NCBI GenBank assembly: GCA_009996615.1
Contig: JAACZU010000001.1
Span: 310,001-374,000, forward strand
Length of the DNA stretch: 64,000 nucleotides
Source of the DNA: Rhodanobacteraceae bacterium
GTDB lineage: Bacteria > Pseudomonadota > Gammaproteobacteria > Xanthomonadales > Rhodanobacteraceae
Reading direction: 5' to 3'
Shown piece by piece: positions 39,592 through 53,183 of the stretch; positions within the stretch are counted from its first letter, which is position 1; each line of letters starts with the position of its first letter. A program made the position numbers and the translations under genes. The notes beneath the pieces were generated by a model. It had not been told where the DNA came from and did no database searches. It saw nothing but the letters and a program-made list of their open reading frames with translations.

Positions 39592-40311
39592 ATGAAAATC
39601 CCCTGGCTGCCCGCCGCCGCGACGTTCCCCAGTGTCGATCAGGCCCTGGCCGAGCCCGACGGCCTGCTCGCCGCCGGCGGCGACCTCTCGCCCGAGCGCC
39701 TGCTCGCCGCCTACCGACTCGGCATCTTCCCCTGGTACTCGGACGGCCAGCCGATCCTGTGGTGGTCGCCGGCGCAACGCACGGTGTTCGACACGGCCCG
39801 CTTGCACGTGCCGCGCCGGCTGGCGCGCTGGCTGCGCCGGTGCGACTGGGAGATCCGCGCCGACAGCGCGTTCGCCCGCGTCATGCGCGCCTGCGCCGCG
39901 CCGCGCGCGCACGACCGCGGCACCTGGATCACCGACGACATGCTCGCCGCCTACCAGCGCCTGCACGCGCTCGGCCACGCGCATTCGGTCGAGGCCTGGC
40001 ACGACGGCCGCCTCGTCGGCGGCATCTACGGCGTGGCAGTCGGGCGCATGTTCTTCGGCGAGTCGATGTTCAGCGGTGCGACCAACGGCTCCAAGGTCGC
40101 CCTGCTCGCGCTGGGCAGGATCCTGCACGGTTGGGGCTTCCCCCTGCTCGATGCGCAGGTCGCCTCGCCGCACCTGTTCACGCTGGGCGCATTCGAGATG
40201 CCCCGCCATGCCTTCTGCGCGCAGGTTGCCGAGCTGACCGCCCAGCCCGGCATCGGGGGCTGCTGGCGCGGCCGGATCGGCCCGTTCGCGCCATCCGATC
40301 TGGCCGGCTGA
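39592..40311 (+). CDS. aat: Leucyl/phenylalanyl-tRNA--protein transferase
   Basis: [21 protein letters not shown]...[18 protein letters not shown]. Confidence 0.97.
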   Translation: MKIPWLPAAATFPSVDQALAEPDGLLAAGGDLSPERLLAAYRLGIFPWYSDGQPILWWSPAQRTVFDTARLHVPRRLARWLRRCDWEIRADSAFARVMRACAAPRAHDRGTWITDDMLAAYQRLHALGHAHSVEAWHDGRLVGGIYGVAVGRMFFGESMFSGATNGSKVALLALGRILHGWGFPLLDAQVASPHLFTLGAFEMPRHAFCAQVAELTAQPGIGGCWRGRIGPFAPSDLAG

Positions 40312-40405
40312 GTACCTGTCCACCGCCATCGGCTTCCCGCAAGGCCCCGATCGTGGCAGAATCCCGCCCCTTTCTCGGCCGCCCGGCCCCAGCCCCAAGG
40401 GAACA

Positions 40406-40624
40406 ATGTCCAAAGACGACGTCATCGAGATGGAGGGTACGATCCTCGAAACCCTTCCGAACACGATGTTCCGCGTGAAGCTCGAGAACGGGCACGTGGT
40501 CACCGCGCACATTTCCGGCCGCATGCGCAAGAACTACATCCGCATCCTGACCGGTGACCGGGTCAAGGTCGAAATGACCCCCTATGACCTGACCAAGGGC
40601 CGCATCACCTACCGCATGAAGTGA
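40406..40624 (+). CDS. infA: Translation initiation factor IF-1
   Basis: [72 protein letters not shown]. Confidence 0.98.
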   Translation: MSKDDVIEMEGTILETLPNTMFRVKLENGHVVTAHISGRMRKNYIRILTGDRVKVEMTPYDLTKGRITYRMK

Positions 40625-40821
40625 GTTCAGGATGAACTTACCCTACATGGATGTACGGCGATCCGGGGTCCAGCGCCAGCACACCGATGGCGTCATCCCG
40701 TGCCCAGCGATCCTTCGGGGAAATTCGCCCTCCCCCTGACAGCACAGGGACTGGCGCCTGCGTACCGGCAACGTTGTTCGTCCGATACGGTGTCCGACCC
40801 CGCCGGGCGCCAGCGCAAATG

Positions 40822-40850
40822 AAAAAGGCCGCGCACCGCGCGGCCTTTTT
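40822..40850. terminator. Bidirectional rho-independent terminator between convergent infA and clpA
   Basis: AAAAAGGCCGCGC-acc-GCGCGGCCTTTTT, perfect 13-bp stem with A/T tracts on both sides. Confidence 0.92.
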
Positions 40851-40870
40851 CGTTCTGTCCGGCACCGGGG

Positions 40871-43147
40871 TTATTCCACCACCGCCGGCACCTTCTCCGC
40901 TTCCTCGCACTCGACCGCCAGCTTGCCGTCCTTGAGTGACAGCAGCACCTTGCCGCCGCTGGCCAGCTTGCCGAACAGCAGTTCGTCGGCGAGCAGGCGC
41001 TTGACGTTGTCCTGGATCACGCGCGCCATCGGCCGCGCGCCCATCTGCGGGTCGAAGCCGTGCTCGGCCAGCCAGCGCCGCGCGTCGGCGTCGACGGTCA
41101 GCGAAACGTGCTTCTCCTGCAGCTGCATCTCCAGCTCGATCAGGAACTTGTCCACCACGCGCAGGATGTGCTCGAAGTCCAGCGAGTTGAACTGCACGAC
41201 CGCGTCGAGGCGGTTGCGGAATTCCGGGCTGAACGTGCGCTTCAACGCTTCCATCGCGTCGGTCACGTGGCTCTGCTCGACGAAGCCGATCGTGCGCCGC
41301 GCCGCCATCTGCGCGCCGACGTTGGTCGTCATCACCACGATGACGTTCTTGAAGTTCGCCTCGCGCCCGTTGGTGTCGGTCAGGGCGCCGTGGTCCATGA
41401 TCTGCAACAGGATGTTGTAGACGTCCGGATGCGCCTTCTCGATCTCGTCGAGCAGCAGCACGCAGTGCGGATGCTTGACGATCTGCTCGGTCAGCAGGCC
41501 GCCCTGGTCGAAGCCGACGTAGCCCGGCGGCGCGCCGATCAGGCGCGACACCGAGTGCGCTTCCATGTATTCGGACATGTCGAAGCGCACCAGCTCGATG
41601 CCGAGCTGCATCGCGAGCTGGCGCGTGACCTCGGTCTTGCCGACGCCGGTCGGGCCGGTCAGCAGGAAGCAGCCGATCGGCTTCTCCGGATTGCCCAGGC
41701 CCGAGCGCGCCATCTTGATCGCACTGGTCAACGCGTCGATCGCGCCATCCTGGCCGAACACGACCATCTTGAGGTTGCGGTCGAGGTTCTTCAGCACGTC
41801 GCGGTCGGACGCGGACACCTGCTTGGGCGGGATGCGTGCCATGCGCGCGACGATGAACTCGATGTCGGGCACGTCGACGCGACCGCTGCGCTGCTCCTGC
41901 GGCAGCAGGTGCTGGCGCGCGCCGGCCTCGTCGATCACGTCGATCGCCTTGTCCGGCAGCAGGCGGTCGGCGATGTGCTTGACCGACAGCTCGACCGCGG
42001 CGCGCAGCGCCTCGTTGGTGTACTCGACCTTGTGGTGTTCCTCGAAGCGCGTCTTCAGGCCCTTGAGGATCTCCACGCTGTCGGCGATGGTCGGCTCGAC
42101 CACGTCGATCTTCTGGAAGCGCCGCGCCAGCGCGCGGTCCTTCTCGAACACGCCGCGGTATTCCTGGAACGTGGTCGAACCGATGCAGCGCAGCTCGCCG
42201 CTGGCCAGCACCGGCTTGATCAGGTTCGATGCATCCATCGTGCCGCCGGACGCGGAGCCCGCGCCGATGATCGTGTGGATCTCGTCGATGAACAGGATCG
42301 CGCCCGGCTCCTTCCTGAGCTGCGCGATGACGCCTTTCAGGCGCTTTTCGAAGTCGCCGCGATACTTGGTGCCGGCGACCAGCGCGCCGAGGTCGAGCGA
42401 CCAGATCGTGCAGTCGGCCAGCACGTCCGGCACGCTGCCGTCGACGATGCGCTTGGCCAGCCCTTCGGCGAGCGCGGTCTTGCCGACGCCGGCCTCGCCG
42501 ACGTAGAGCGGATTGTTCTTGCGCCGGCGGCACAGCACCTGGATCGTGCGCTCGATCTCTTCCTGCCGGCCGATCAGCGGATCGATCTTGCCCTGGCGCG
42601 CCAGTTCGTTGAGGTTGTTGGCGAACTCGGCCAGCGGATTGCCGCGCGCCTCCTCGCCGCCTTCGGCCTCGCGCGCGGCCTCGCCCCCGGGCGGCTGCGC
42701 GCCCGACTCGTGGCCGATCTTGGCGATGCCGTGCGAGATGTAGTTGACCACGTCCAGCCGGGTGATCTCCTGCTGGCCGAGGAAGTAGACCGCGTGCGAA
42801 TCCTTCTCGCCGAAGATCGCGACCAGCACGTTGGCGCCGGTGACTTCCTTCCGTCCCGACGACTGCACGTGGTAGACCGCGCGCTGCAGCACGCGCTGGA
42901 AACCGAGCGTCGGCTGCGTGTCGCGCTCTTCGTTGGGCGGCAGCACGGGCACGGTCTCGGTGATGATCGCGCGCAGGTCGCGCGCGAGCTTGCCGAGGTC
43001 CGCGCCGCAGGCGCGCAGCACCGCCGTGGCCGAGGCGTTGTCAAGGAGTGCCAGCAGCAGGTGCTCCACGGTCATGAACTCGTGGCGCTGCTCGCGGGCC
43101 TCCTTGTAGCACTGGCCGATCGTGATCTCGAGATCCTTGCTGAACAT
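40871..43147 (-). CDS. clpA: ATP-dependent Clp protease ATP-binding subunit ClpA
   Basis: MFSKDLEITIGQCYKEAREQRHEFMTVEHLLLALLD; two AAA+ modules (GEAGVGKTALAEG, GPTGVGKTEV). Confidence 0.98.
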   Translation of the reverse strand: MFSKDLEITIGQCYKEAREQRHEFMTVEHLLLALLDNASATAVLRACGADLGKLARDLRAIITETVPVLPPNEERDTQPTLGFQRVLQRAVYHVQSSGRKEVTGANVLVAIFGEKDSHAVYFLGQQEITRLDVVNYISHGIAKIGHESGAQPPGGEAAREAEGGEEARGNPLAEFANNLNELARQGKIDPLIGRQEEIERTIQVLCRRRKNNPLYVGEAGVGKTALAEGLAKRIVDGSVPDVLADCTIWSLDLGALVAGTKYRGDFEKRLKGVIAQLRKEPGAILFIDEIHTIIGAGSASGGTMDASNLIKPVLASGELRCIGSTTFQEYRGVFEKDRALARRFQKIDVVEPTIADSVEILKGLKTRFEEHHKVEYTNEALRAAVELSVKHIADRLLPDKAIDVIDEAGARQHLLPQEQRSGRVDVPDIEFIVARMARIPPKQVSASDRDVLKNLDRNLKMVVFGQDGAIDALTSAIKMARSGLGNPEKPIGCFLLTGPTGVGKTEVTRQLAMQLGIELVRFDMSEYMEAHSVSRLIGAPPGYVGFDQGGLLTEQIVKHPHCVLLLDEIEKAHPDVYNILLQIMDHGALTDTNGREANFKNVIVVMTTNVGAQMAARRTIGFVEQSHVTDAMEALKRTFSPEFRNRLDAVVQFNSLDFEHILRVVDKFLIELEMQLQEKHVSLTVDADARRWLAEHGFDPQMGARPMARVIQDNVKRLLADELLFGKLASGGKVLLSLKDGKLAVECEEAEKVPAVVE

Positions 43148-43238
43148 GCCGGAATGTCTCCGAATTTCTCTGCCGGGCTATATGAGGGATCTGCCAGGGG
43201 TTTTCCAGAGAGCGCGTCCTCCGGGAGCGGCTGCGCGG

Positions 43239-43565
43239 TCAGGCTTTCTCCATCGTGCACAGCAGGGGATGCTGGTTCGCGCGCGAGAACTCGTTGACCT
43301 GGGTGACCTTGGTCTCGGCCACCTCGCGCGTGAACACGCCGCACACGCCCTTGCCGCGCGTATGCACGTGCAGCATCACCTGGGTCGCGCGCTCGCGGTC
43401 CATGTTGAAGAAGGTCTCCAGTACGACGATCACGAAATCCATCGGCGTGAAATCGTCGTTGAGCAGGATCACCTGGTAAAGCGGCGGGCGGGCGACCTCC
43501 GGCCGCGATTCCTCGATGGTCGCGGCGGGGCCGATCTGGGTGTTCTGTTCCGGTTCGTGCGGCAT
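43239..43565 (-). CDS. clpS: ATP-dependent Clp protease adaptor ClpS
   Basis: [61 protein letters not shown]. Confidence 0.97.
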   Translation of the reverse strand: MPHEPEQNTQIGPAATIEESRPEVARPPLYQVILLNDDFTPMDFVIVVLETFFNMDRERATQVMLHVHTRGKGVCGVFTREVAETKVTQVNEFSRANQHPLLCTMEKA

Positions 43566-43651
43566 GGCAAGGACATGGCTGGCGTGCGCGCCGAGTATAG
43601 CGCCCAGCCGCGTGCCGACGGCGGCGCAAGCGGCCCTGCTAGACTGCACCG

Positions 43652-44158
43652 ATGACCCGATTCACCGACCATTTCGTCGCCTCGCCCGATGATGCCGAGG
43701 TCTGGCGCCCCCATGTCACCGTCGCCACCGTGGTGCCGCGCGACGAGCGCTTCCTGCTGGTGGAGGAAGACGTGCGCGGCCGCCTCGTGCTGAACCAGCC
43801 GGCCGGTCACCTGGAGCCGGACGAGTCGCTGCAGGCGGCCGCGGTGCGCGAGACGCTCGAGGAAACCGGCTGGCACGTCGCGCTGACCTGCCTGCTCGGC
43901 GTGCAGCAGTGGCGTTCGCCGTCCGGCCGCCAGTTCGTGCGCTTCACGTTCGCCGCCGAGCCGCTGCGCCACGAGCCGGCGCGACCGCTCGACGAAGGGA
44001 TCGTGCGCGCGCTGTGGCTGCACCGCGACGAGATCGCCGCCGCCGCGGAGCGGCTGCGCAGCCCGATGGTGCTGGCCAGCGTCGACGACTGGCTGGCCGG
44101 CCGCCGGCTGCCTCTCGATGCAGTCCGCCAGTTGGCTCCATCGACCGGACCGAACTGA
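43652..44158 (+). CDS. NUDIX hydrolase (NudJ-like)
   Basis: Nudix box-like [23 protein letters not shown]; immediately upstream of mnmA. Confidence 0.9.
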   Translation: MTRFTDHFVASPDDAEVWRPHVTVATVVPRDERFLLVEEDVRGRLVLNQPAGHLEPDESLQAAAVRETLEETGWHVALTCLLGVQQWRSPSGRQFVRFTFAAEPLRHEPARPLDEGIVRALWLHRDEIAAAAERLRSPMVLASVDDWLAGRRLPLDAVRQLAPSTGPN

Positions 44159-44162
44159 CCCG

Positions 44163-45302
44163 ATGAGCGCGGCACGCACCATCGTCGGCATGTCCGGCGG
44201 CGTCGATTCGTCGGTCGCCGCGCTGCTGCTGCAGCGCGCCGGCGAGCCGATCGCCGGCCTGTTCATGCAGAACTGGGAAGAGGACGAGCGCCTCGGCCCG
44301 TGCCGCGCCGACGCCGACCGCAAGGATGCCGTCGCGGTCTGCGCGCGCCTGGGCATCCCGCTGTACCTGCGCAACTTCGCCGCCGAGTACTGGGACCAGG
44401 TGTTTGCGCATTTCCTCGACGAATACCGCCGCGGGCGCACGCCGAACCCGGACGTGCTGTGCAACCGCGAAATCAAGTTCAAGACCTTCCTCGACCATGC
44501 GCGTGCCCTCGGCGCGGACAGGATCGCGACCGGCCACTACGCGCGCATCGACCAGGTCGACGGCCGCTGGCGCCTGCTGCGCGCGGTCGATCCGGGCAAG
44601 GACCAGAGCTACTTCCTGCATGCGCTCGGCCAGCAGGCGCTGGCGGCGACGCTGTTCCCGCTCGGCGGCCTGCACAAGGACGCGGTGCGCCAGCTCGCGC
44701 GCGAGGCCGGCCTGCCCACGCACGCCAAGAAGGATTCGACCGGCATCTGCTTCATCGGCGAACGCGACTTCCGCGCGTTCCTGTCCGAGTACATCCCGGC
44801 CCGGCCCGGCCCGATGCAGACGCCGGATGGCCTCACGGTCGGCGAGCACCAGGGCGTGTTCTACTACACGCTCGGCCAGCGCAGCGGCCTCGGCATCGGC
44901 GGCCGCCGCGGCGCCGGCGACGCGCCATGGTACGTGGTCGGCAAGGACGTCGCGCGCAACGTGCTCTACGTCGCGCAGGGCAACACCAACCACTGGCTGC
45001 AGTCGCAGCGCCTGGCCGCCAGCGACCTGACCTGGATCGCCGGCCACGCGCCAGGCACGGCGTTCCGCTGCAGCGCGATGACGCGCTACCGCCAGCCGCC
45101 GCAGGCGTGCCGGGTCGAGATCGCCGGCGACGCCTGCACCGTCACGTTCGACGAGCCGCAGCGCGCGGTCACGCCGGGGCAGTCGGTCGTGTTCTACGAC
45201 GGCGAGGTCTGCCTCGGCGGCGGTGTCATCGAGCGCAGCGATGCGCCGTTCGGCGGCTGGGACACGGCCGCCCCCATCCATGAAGGAGTCGTCCATGCGT
45301 GA
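44163..45302 (+). CDS. mnmA: tRNA 2-thiouridine(34) synthase MnmA
   Basis: [17 protein letters not shown]...[14 protein letters not shown]...ATGHYARI...[22 protein letters not shown]. Confidence 0.97.
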   Translation: MSAARTIVGMSGGVDSSVAALLLQRAGEPIAGLFMQNWEEDERLGPCRADADRKDAVAVCARLGIPLYLRNFAAEYWDQVFAHFLDEYRRGRTPNPDVLCNREIKFKTFLDHARALGADRIATGHYARIDQVDGRWRLLRAVDPGKDQSYFLHALGQQALAATLFPLGGLHKDAVRQLAREAGLPTHAKKDSTGICFIGERDFRAFLSEYIPARPGPMQTPDGLTVGEHQGVFYYTLGQRSGLGIGGRRGAGDAPWYVVGKDVARNVLYVAQGNTNHWLQSQRLAASDLTWIAGHAPGTAFRCSAMTRYRQPPQACRVEIAGDACTVTFDEPQRAVTPGQSVVFYDGEVCLGGGVIERSDAPFGGWDTAAPIHEGVVHA

Positions 45303-45918
45303 ATCGCGCGTCATCGCCCTGGCCGGTGTGCTGCAGGCCTGCGGCCTCGTGCGCGACCTCGCCACGCGCGGCAGCGCCGACGGTGCCGCCGCCGAGGCCA
45401 GCCTGGCCAGCGTGTTCCGCATCGATGCCGACAGCACCGCCGACGTGTTCGGCGGCGTACGCGGCGTGCGCCGCGGGCTGGAAATGCTGCTGGCGTACTT
45501 CGAGCAGGGCCAGCGCGACCTGCTGCTGACCCAGCTCGTGCTCGGCGTGCTGCGCCTGGAGCGGCGCCTCGCCGCCAATCCGCGCATGCAGCGCGAACTG
45601 CGCAACGGCATCGAGGGCATCCAGCGCCAGGTCGACCACCTCGGCCTCGCCCACCCGGCCGTGCAGGCGCGCCTGGCCGACCTCTACGTCGCCACGCTGT
45701 CGCAACTGCGCCCACGCATCATCGTGCACGGCAATCCGCAGCAGCTCGCCCGCCCGCAGGTCGTCGAGCAGATCCGCGCCCAGCTGCTCGCCGCGATCCG
45801 CGCCGCCGTGCTGTGGCGCCAGGTCGGCGGCAGCCGCCTGCGCCTGCTGCTGCGCCGCCGCGACTACGCCATGCTCGCGCGCGGCCTGCTGGCGCGCAGC
45901 ACGCTCGATCACGGATGA
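45295..45918 (+). CDS. hflD: High frequency lysogenization protein HflD homolog
   Basis: [32 protein letters not shown]; downstream of mnmA. Confidence 0.9.
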   Translation: MRESRVIALAGVLQACGLVRDLATRGSADGAAAEASLASVFRIDADSTADVFGGVRGVRRGLEMLLAYFEQGQRDLLLTQLVLGVLRLERRLAANPRMQRELRNGIEGIQRQVDHLGLAHPAVQARLADLYVATLSQLRPRIIVHGNPQQLARPQVVEQIRAQLLAAIRAAVLWRQVGGSRLRLLLRRRDYAMLARGLLARSTLDHG

Positions 45919-45939
45919 TGTGAGACGTGGCGAGAACCC

Positions 45940-46086
45940 GTAGGGTGGGACGCAGCGCCGAACAAGCGATCGGATGAGCGCAGCGCCACGGGCGCGAGTC
46001 CCACCGAGGCGCCTCGACAGCGGTGGGACTCGCCGTGGAGACTTGCGCTTCACCCTGCGCTTCCGCGCGGCTGTGTCCCACCCTAC
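45940..46086. repeat. Nested GTAGGGTGGGAC/GTCCCACCCTAC palindrome
   Basis: Outer arms 45940-45951 and 46075-46086; inner GCGAGTCCCACC (45994-46005) / GGTGGGACTCGC (46022-46033), same inner arms as the 24.7-kb copy. Confidence 0.88.
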
Positions 46087-46670
46087 ACCAGCTCCCGTCC
46101 GCGCGATGACGCCATTGCGGCCGGCATGTCCGGCGCGCGGCCGCGCCAGCAGCGCGTCGTGCGCTGGAAGAACAGGCTGTTCGGAATCTGCAGCACCGCG
46201 CCGGTCGGTTCCTGCAGCGTCGTGTAGATCAGGTTGATGCCGACGACGCGGCCCTTCAGGCCCGGCTTTTCGCCGTTCTCGACCAGTTCGATCTCGTCGA
46301 ACAGCCGGAACGGCCGCGTGGTGAAGAGCAGCAGCGCACAGAAGATGTTGGACAGCACGCTCCAGGCGGCGAAGAACGCCACCGCCGCGACTGCCGCAAA
46401 GCCGGTGAACGCGGTCCACAGCACCGATGCCGACACGCCCAGCCGGTCCAGCACCATCAAGGCGGCAACGCCCCAGACCACGAACGTCGCCGCCCGCCCA
46501 GCACCGCTAACCAGCGCATGCGGCAGGTCGTAGCGCGCGCCGACCCGGCGCACGACGCGCCGGATCAGCCAGCGCACCAGGATCGCCAGCGCGACGATCA
46601 ACGCAAGCTGGCCGGCCAGGACGAAATGCCCGGCCCAGCGCAGCACGAACTCCGGCAAGAGATCCTTCAT
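46083..46670 (-). CDS. MscS-family mechanosensitive channel
   Basis: TAFTGFAAVAAVAFFAAWSVLSNIFCALLLFTTRPFRLFDEIELV...GRVVGINLIYTTLQEPTGAVLQIPNSLFFQR. Confidence 0.88.
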   Translation of the reverse strand: MKDLLPEFVLRWAGHFVLAGQLALIVALAILVRWLIRRVVRRVGARYDLPHALVSGAGRAATFVVWGVAALMVLDRLGVSASVLWTAFTGFAAVAAVAFFAAWSVLSNIFCALLLFTTRPFRLFDEIELVENGEKPGLKGRVVGINLIYTTLQEPTGAVLQIPNSLFFQRTTRCWRGRAPDMPAAMASSRGRELV

Positions 46671-46749
46671 GGCGGACGATGTGCAGTCGCGAAACCGCGC
46701 ATCTTACGCGATGGCGGCGATCGCACCGCTCCGCGTGGCGTGCACGAAG

Positions 46750-46778
46750 CGAAAGCCCGGCACGCGGCCGGGCTTTCG
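46750..46778 (-). terminator. Stem-loop downstream of acnB
   Basis: CGAAAGCCCGGC-acgcg-GCCGGGCTTTCG, perfect 12-bp stem. Confidence 0.65.
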
Positions 46779-46802
46779 TACAGCATCCAACCACGGGACC
46801 GC

Positions 46803-49388
46803 TTATGCGGCGACGCCGTCGGCGACCTCCTTGTACTCGGCGATCTGGTCGAAATTCATGTAGCGGTAGATCGTGTCGCCGTTGGCATTGATCACGCCGA
46901 TGTCGGCCAGGTACTCCTCGCGCGTCGGGATGCGGCCCAGGCGCGAGCAGATCGCGGCGAGTTCGGCCGAGCCGAGGTAGACGTTGGTGTTGCGGCCGAG
47001 GCGGTTCGGGAAGTTGCGCGTGGAGGTCGACATGACCGTGGCGCCCTCGCGCACCTGCGCCTGATTGCCCATGCACAGCGAGCAGCCGGGCATCTCCATG
47101 CGCGCGCCGGCGGTGCCGAACGTGCCGTAATGGCCCTCGTTGGTCAGCTCGGCGGCGTCCATCTTGGTCGGCGGCGCGACCCACAGGCGGGTCGGGATGT
47201 CGCGCTTGCCCTCGAGCAGCTTCGCCGCGGCGCGGAAGTGGCCGATGTTCGTCATGCACGAGCCGATGAAGACCTCGTCGATCTTCGCGTTGGCGACGTC
47301 CGACAGCGTCTTGGCATCGTCCGGATCGTTCGGGCAGCACACGATCGGCTCGACGATCTCGGCGAGATCGATCTCGATCACCGCGGCGTACTCGGCGTCG
47401 GCGTCGGGCTCGAGCAGCTGCGGGTTGGCCAGCCACTCCTCCATCTTCTTGATGCGGCGGGCCAGCGAGCGCGCGTCCTGGTAGCCCTGCGCGATCATCC
47501 ACTTCAGCAGCGTGATGTTGCTGGTGATGTACTCGATGATCGGCTCCTTGTTCAGGCGCACCGTGCAGCCGGCGGCCGAGCGCTCGGCCGAGGCGTCGGC
47601 GAGCTCGAACGCCTGCTCGACCTTGAGCTCGGGCAGGCCCTCGATCTCGAGGATGCGGCCGGAGAACACGTTCTTCTTGCCCTTCTTCTCGACCGTCAGC
47701 AGGCCCTGCTTGATCGCGTACAGCGGGATCGCGTGCACGAGGTCACGCAGCGTGACACCCGGCTGCAGCTTGCCCTTGAAGCGCACCAGCACCGATTCGG
47801 GCATGTCGAGCGGCATCACGCCGGTCGCCGCGGCGAACGCGACGAGGCCCGAGCCGGCCGGGAACGAGATGCCGATCGGGAAGCGCGTGTGCGAGTCGCC
47901 GCCGGTGCCGACCGTGTCGGGCAGCAGCATGCGGTTGAGCCAGGAGTGGATGATGCCGTCGCCCGGACGCAGGCTGACGCCGCCGCGCGTGGAGATGAAC
48001 TCCGGCAGCGTGTGGTGCGTCTTGACGTCGACCGGCTTCGGATACGCCGCGGTGTGGCAGAACGACTGCATCACGAGGTCGGCCGAGAAGCCGAGGCAGG
48101 CCAGGTCCTTCAGCTCGTCGCGCGTCATCGGGCCGGTGGTGTCCTGCGAGCCGACCGAGGTCATCTTCGGCTCGCAGTAGGTGCCGGGGCGGATGCCCTT
48201 GCCTTCCGCCAGCCCGCACGCGCGGCCGACCATCTTCTGCGCCAGCGTGTAGCCCTTGCCGGTGTCGGCCGGGTTCTGCGGCAGGCGGAACAGCGTCGAC
48301 GGCGGCAGGCCGAGTGCCTCGCGCGCCTTCGCGGTCAGGCCGCGACCGACGATCAGCGGGATGCGGCCACCGGCGCGCACCTCGTCGAACAGCACGTCGG
48401 ACTTGACCTGGAACTCGGCGATCACCTCGCCGTTCTTGAGCGCCTTGCCCTCGTACGGACGCAGCTCGACCACGTCGCCCATGTTCATCTGCGACACGTC
48501 GAGCTCGATCGGCAGCGCGCCGGCGTCCTCCATCGTGTTGTAGAAGATCGGCGCGATCTTGCCGCCCAGGCAGACGCCGCCGAAACGCTTGTTCGGGATG
48601 AACGGGATGTCCTGGCCGGTGAACCACAGCACCGAGTTGGTCGCGGACTTGCGGCTGGAACCGGTGCCGACCACGTCGCCGACGTAGGCGACCAAGTGCC
48701 CCTTTTCCTTCAGCGACTCGATGAACGCGACCGGGCCGCGCTTGCCGTCTTCCTCCGGCTCGATGCCGTCGCGCTTGTTCTTCAGCATCGCCAGCGCGTG
48801 CAGCGGAATGTCCGGGCGCGTGGTCGCGTCGGGCGCCGGCGACAGGTCGTCGGTGTTGGTCTCGCCGGTCACCTTGAACACGGTGACGGTCAGGCTCTGC
48901 GGCACTTCCGGACGGCTGGTGAACCACTCGGCGTCGGCCCAGCTCTGCAGCACGGCCTTGGCGTTCGCATTGCCCTTGTCGGCCTTGTCCTTGACGTCGT
49001 GGAACGCGTCGAACATCAGCAGCGTGTTCTTCAGCGCATCGGCCGCGATCGCGCCGACCGTCGCGTCATCGAGCAGCTCGATCAGCGGATGGATGTTGTA
49101 GCCGCCGAGCATCGTGCCGAGCAGCTCGGTCGCGCGCTCGCGCGAGATCAGCGCGCACGGCTCGCTGCCGAACGCGACGGCGGCGAGGTAGGACGCCTTG
49201 ACCTTGGCGGCGTCGTCGACGCCGGCAGGCACGCGGTTCGTCAGCAGGTCGACGAGGAACGCTTCCTCGCCCGCCGGCGGCGCCTTCAGCAGTTCGATGA
49301 CCGCGGCGGTCTGCTGCGCCGACAGCGGCAGCGGCGGGATGCCCAGCGCGGCGCGCTCGGCGACGTGTTGGCGGTAGGCTTCAAGCAT
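46803..49388 (-). CDS. acnB: Bifunctional aconitate hydratase 2 / 2-methylisocitrate dehydratase
   Basis: [34 protein letters not shown]...; [42 protein letters not shown]. Confidence 0.97.
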   Translation of the reverse strand: MLEAYRQHVAERAALGIPPLPLSAQQTAAVIELLKAPPAGEEAFLVDLLTNRVPAGVDDAAKVKASYLAAVAFGSEPCALISRERATELLGTMLGGYNIHPLIELLDDATVGAIAADALKNTLLMFDAFHDVKDKADKGNANAKAVLQSWADAEWFTSRPEVPQSLTVTVFKVTGETNTDDLSPAPDATTRPDIPLHALAMLKNKRDGIEPEEDGKRGPVAFIESLKEKGHLVAYVGDVVGTGSSRKSATNSVLWFTGQDIPFIPNKRFGGVCLGGKIAPIFYNTMEDAGALPIELDVSQMNMGDVVELRPYEGKALKNGEVIAEFQVKSDVLFDEVRAGGRIPLIVGRGLTAKAREALGLPPSTLFRLPQNPADTGKGYTLAQKMVGRACGLAEGKGIRPGTYCEPKMTSVGSQDTTGPMTRDELKDLACLGFSADLVMQSFCHTAAYPKPVDVKTHHTLPEFISTRGGVSLRPGDGIIHSWLNRMLLPDTVGTGGDSHTRFPIGISFPAGSGLVAFAAATGVMPLDMPESVLVRFKGKLQPGVTLRDLVHAIPLYAIKQGLLTVEKKGKKNVFSGRILEIEGLPELKVEQAFELADASAERSAAGCTVRLNKEPIIEYITSNITLLKWMIAQGYQDARSLARRIKKMEEWLANPQLLEPDADAEYAAVIEIDLAEIVEPIVCCPNDPDDAKTLSDVANAKIDEVFIGSCMTNIGHFRAAAKLLEGKRDIPTRLWVAPPTKMDAAELTNEGHYGTFGTAGARMEMPGCSLCMGNQAQVREGATVMSTSTRNFPNRLGRNTNVYLGSAELAAICSRLGRIPTREEYLADIGVINANGDTIYRYMNFDQIAEYKEVADGVAA

Positions 49389-49437
49389 GGAGGACTCCGG
49401 GGACTCGGTTGGACGGTGGTGACGATCAATCAGATCT

Positions 49438-49517
49438 CGTCGTTCCGGCGAACGCCGGAACCCAGTGCCTTTGCGAATCGCCGAAGACGCTGGGTCCCGG
49501 CGTTCGCCGGGACGACG
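49438..49517. repeat. Long inverted repeat in acnB upstream region
   Basis: CGTCGTTCCGGCGAACGCCGGAACCCAG (49438-49465) / CTGGGTCCCGGCGTTCGCCGGGACGACG (49490-49517), 28-nt arms with two mismatches, each arm itself palindromic. Confidence 0.92.
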
Positions 49518-49531
49518 GATGAGGGATTTCT

Positions 49532-49933
49532 TCAAACGACCGGGACGATCAGTTTCAGTCCCTTGAAATAGTCGCGGTAGAAGCTCTGGTCGCGCGTGAT
49601 CAGGCCGCTGCACTGCAGCAGCGCGTGCGCGCCGATCAGGAAGTCCGGCACCGCGCGCGTATGCTCGCCGACGCGCTGGCGGTAGCGACGCTGCATCTCG
49701 CCGGCGCGCAGCGCCGACTTCGATTCGAGCGGGCTGAAGCGGATGCTCATGTCCTCCAGCACGGCCAGCGCCTCGGCGCCGTCGCGCAGCGCGCTGCAGA
49801 CCTCGGCAACGACGACCTCGCACACGACCACCGGGCCGGCGCTCAGGCACTGGCGCAGGCAGGCCTCGGCGGCGTCGGCCTGCGGGCCGTTGGCGAGCAG
49901 GTCGACGAGGACGGAGGAATCGATCGCGATCAT
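49532..49933 (-). CDS. PIN-domain VapC-type toxin
   Basis: [30 protein letters not shown]...[29 protein letters not shown]. Confidence 0.9.
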   Translation of the reverse strand: MIAIDSSVLVDLLANGPQADAAEACLRQCLSAGPVVVCEVVVAEVCSALRDGAEALAVLEDMSIRFSPLESKSALRAGEMQRRYRQRVGEHTRAVPDFLIGAHALLQCSGLITRDQSFYRDYFKGLKLIVPVV

Positions 49934-49938
49934 GCGGC

Positions 49939-50184
49939 TCAGCGCTCGAACGGATCGCCCGGCGCGCGGCCGCGGATTGCGCGCATCGCCGCGTCGGTCG
50001 ACTCGAAGCCGTCGAGCTTGAAGCGGCCGCGCGCGCGCGAGATCGCGTCGTCGACGCTCTTGCGCAGCACGATGCGGCTGCCCTCCAGCTCGACCTTCAG
50101 CGTGCTGCCCTTGACCAGGCCGAGCGCATCGCGCACCGCCTTCGGCAACGTGATCTGGCCACGCTCGGCGACCGTGACTTCCAT
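49939..50184 (-). CDS. AbrB-domain VapB-type antitoxin
   Basis: [42 protein letters not shown]. Confidence 0.9.
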   Translation of the reverse strand: MEVTVAERGQITLPKAVRDALGLVKGSTLKVELEGSRIVLRKSVDDAISRARGRFKLDGFESTDAAMRAIRGRAPGDPFER

Positions 50185-50381
50185 CGCAGCGGCTCCAAAA
50201 AGTATGCATGAATGATACGTACCTTGCGATTCATACTCAAGGCCGCATGTCGGTCACGAGCCGGTGCAGCGCGCGTCATCGCCGCATCGGAGGGGGATAA
50301 TGCCCGCCTCGCCACTCCGCCGTCGCGGCGGCGGGAACGCATCGGCCAGTGGCCTGGCCGTCACGTCACAGGAGCAGCGCA

Positions 50382-53132
<2,751 letters not shown>

Positions 53133-53135
53133 GTT

Positions 53136-53163
53136 GCTGCAGGCCTGCTTCCGGCCCTGCAGC
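53136..53163 (+). terminator. Stem-loop after acnA
   Basis: GCTGCAGG...CCTGCAGC with internal GC pairing, followed by GGCCCGTTTTC. Confidence 0.6.
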
Positions 53164-53183
53164 GGCCCGTTTTCGGCGGGTCG

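Noticed and set aside
46518-49571. 1017-codon plus-strand ORF
   Set aside because: Antisense to acnB; no domain signature.
49532-50184. VapBC and AbrB-PemK pairs as novel defence systems
   Set aside because: Both fit known type II TA families; interest lies only in location.
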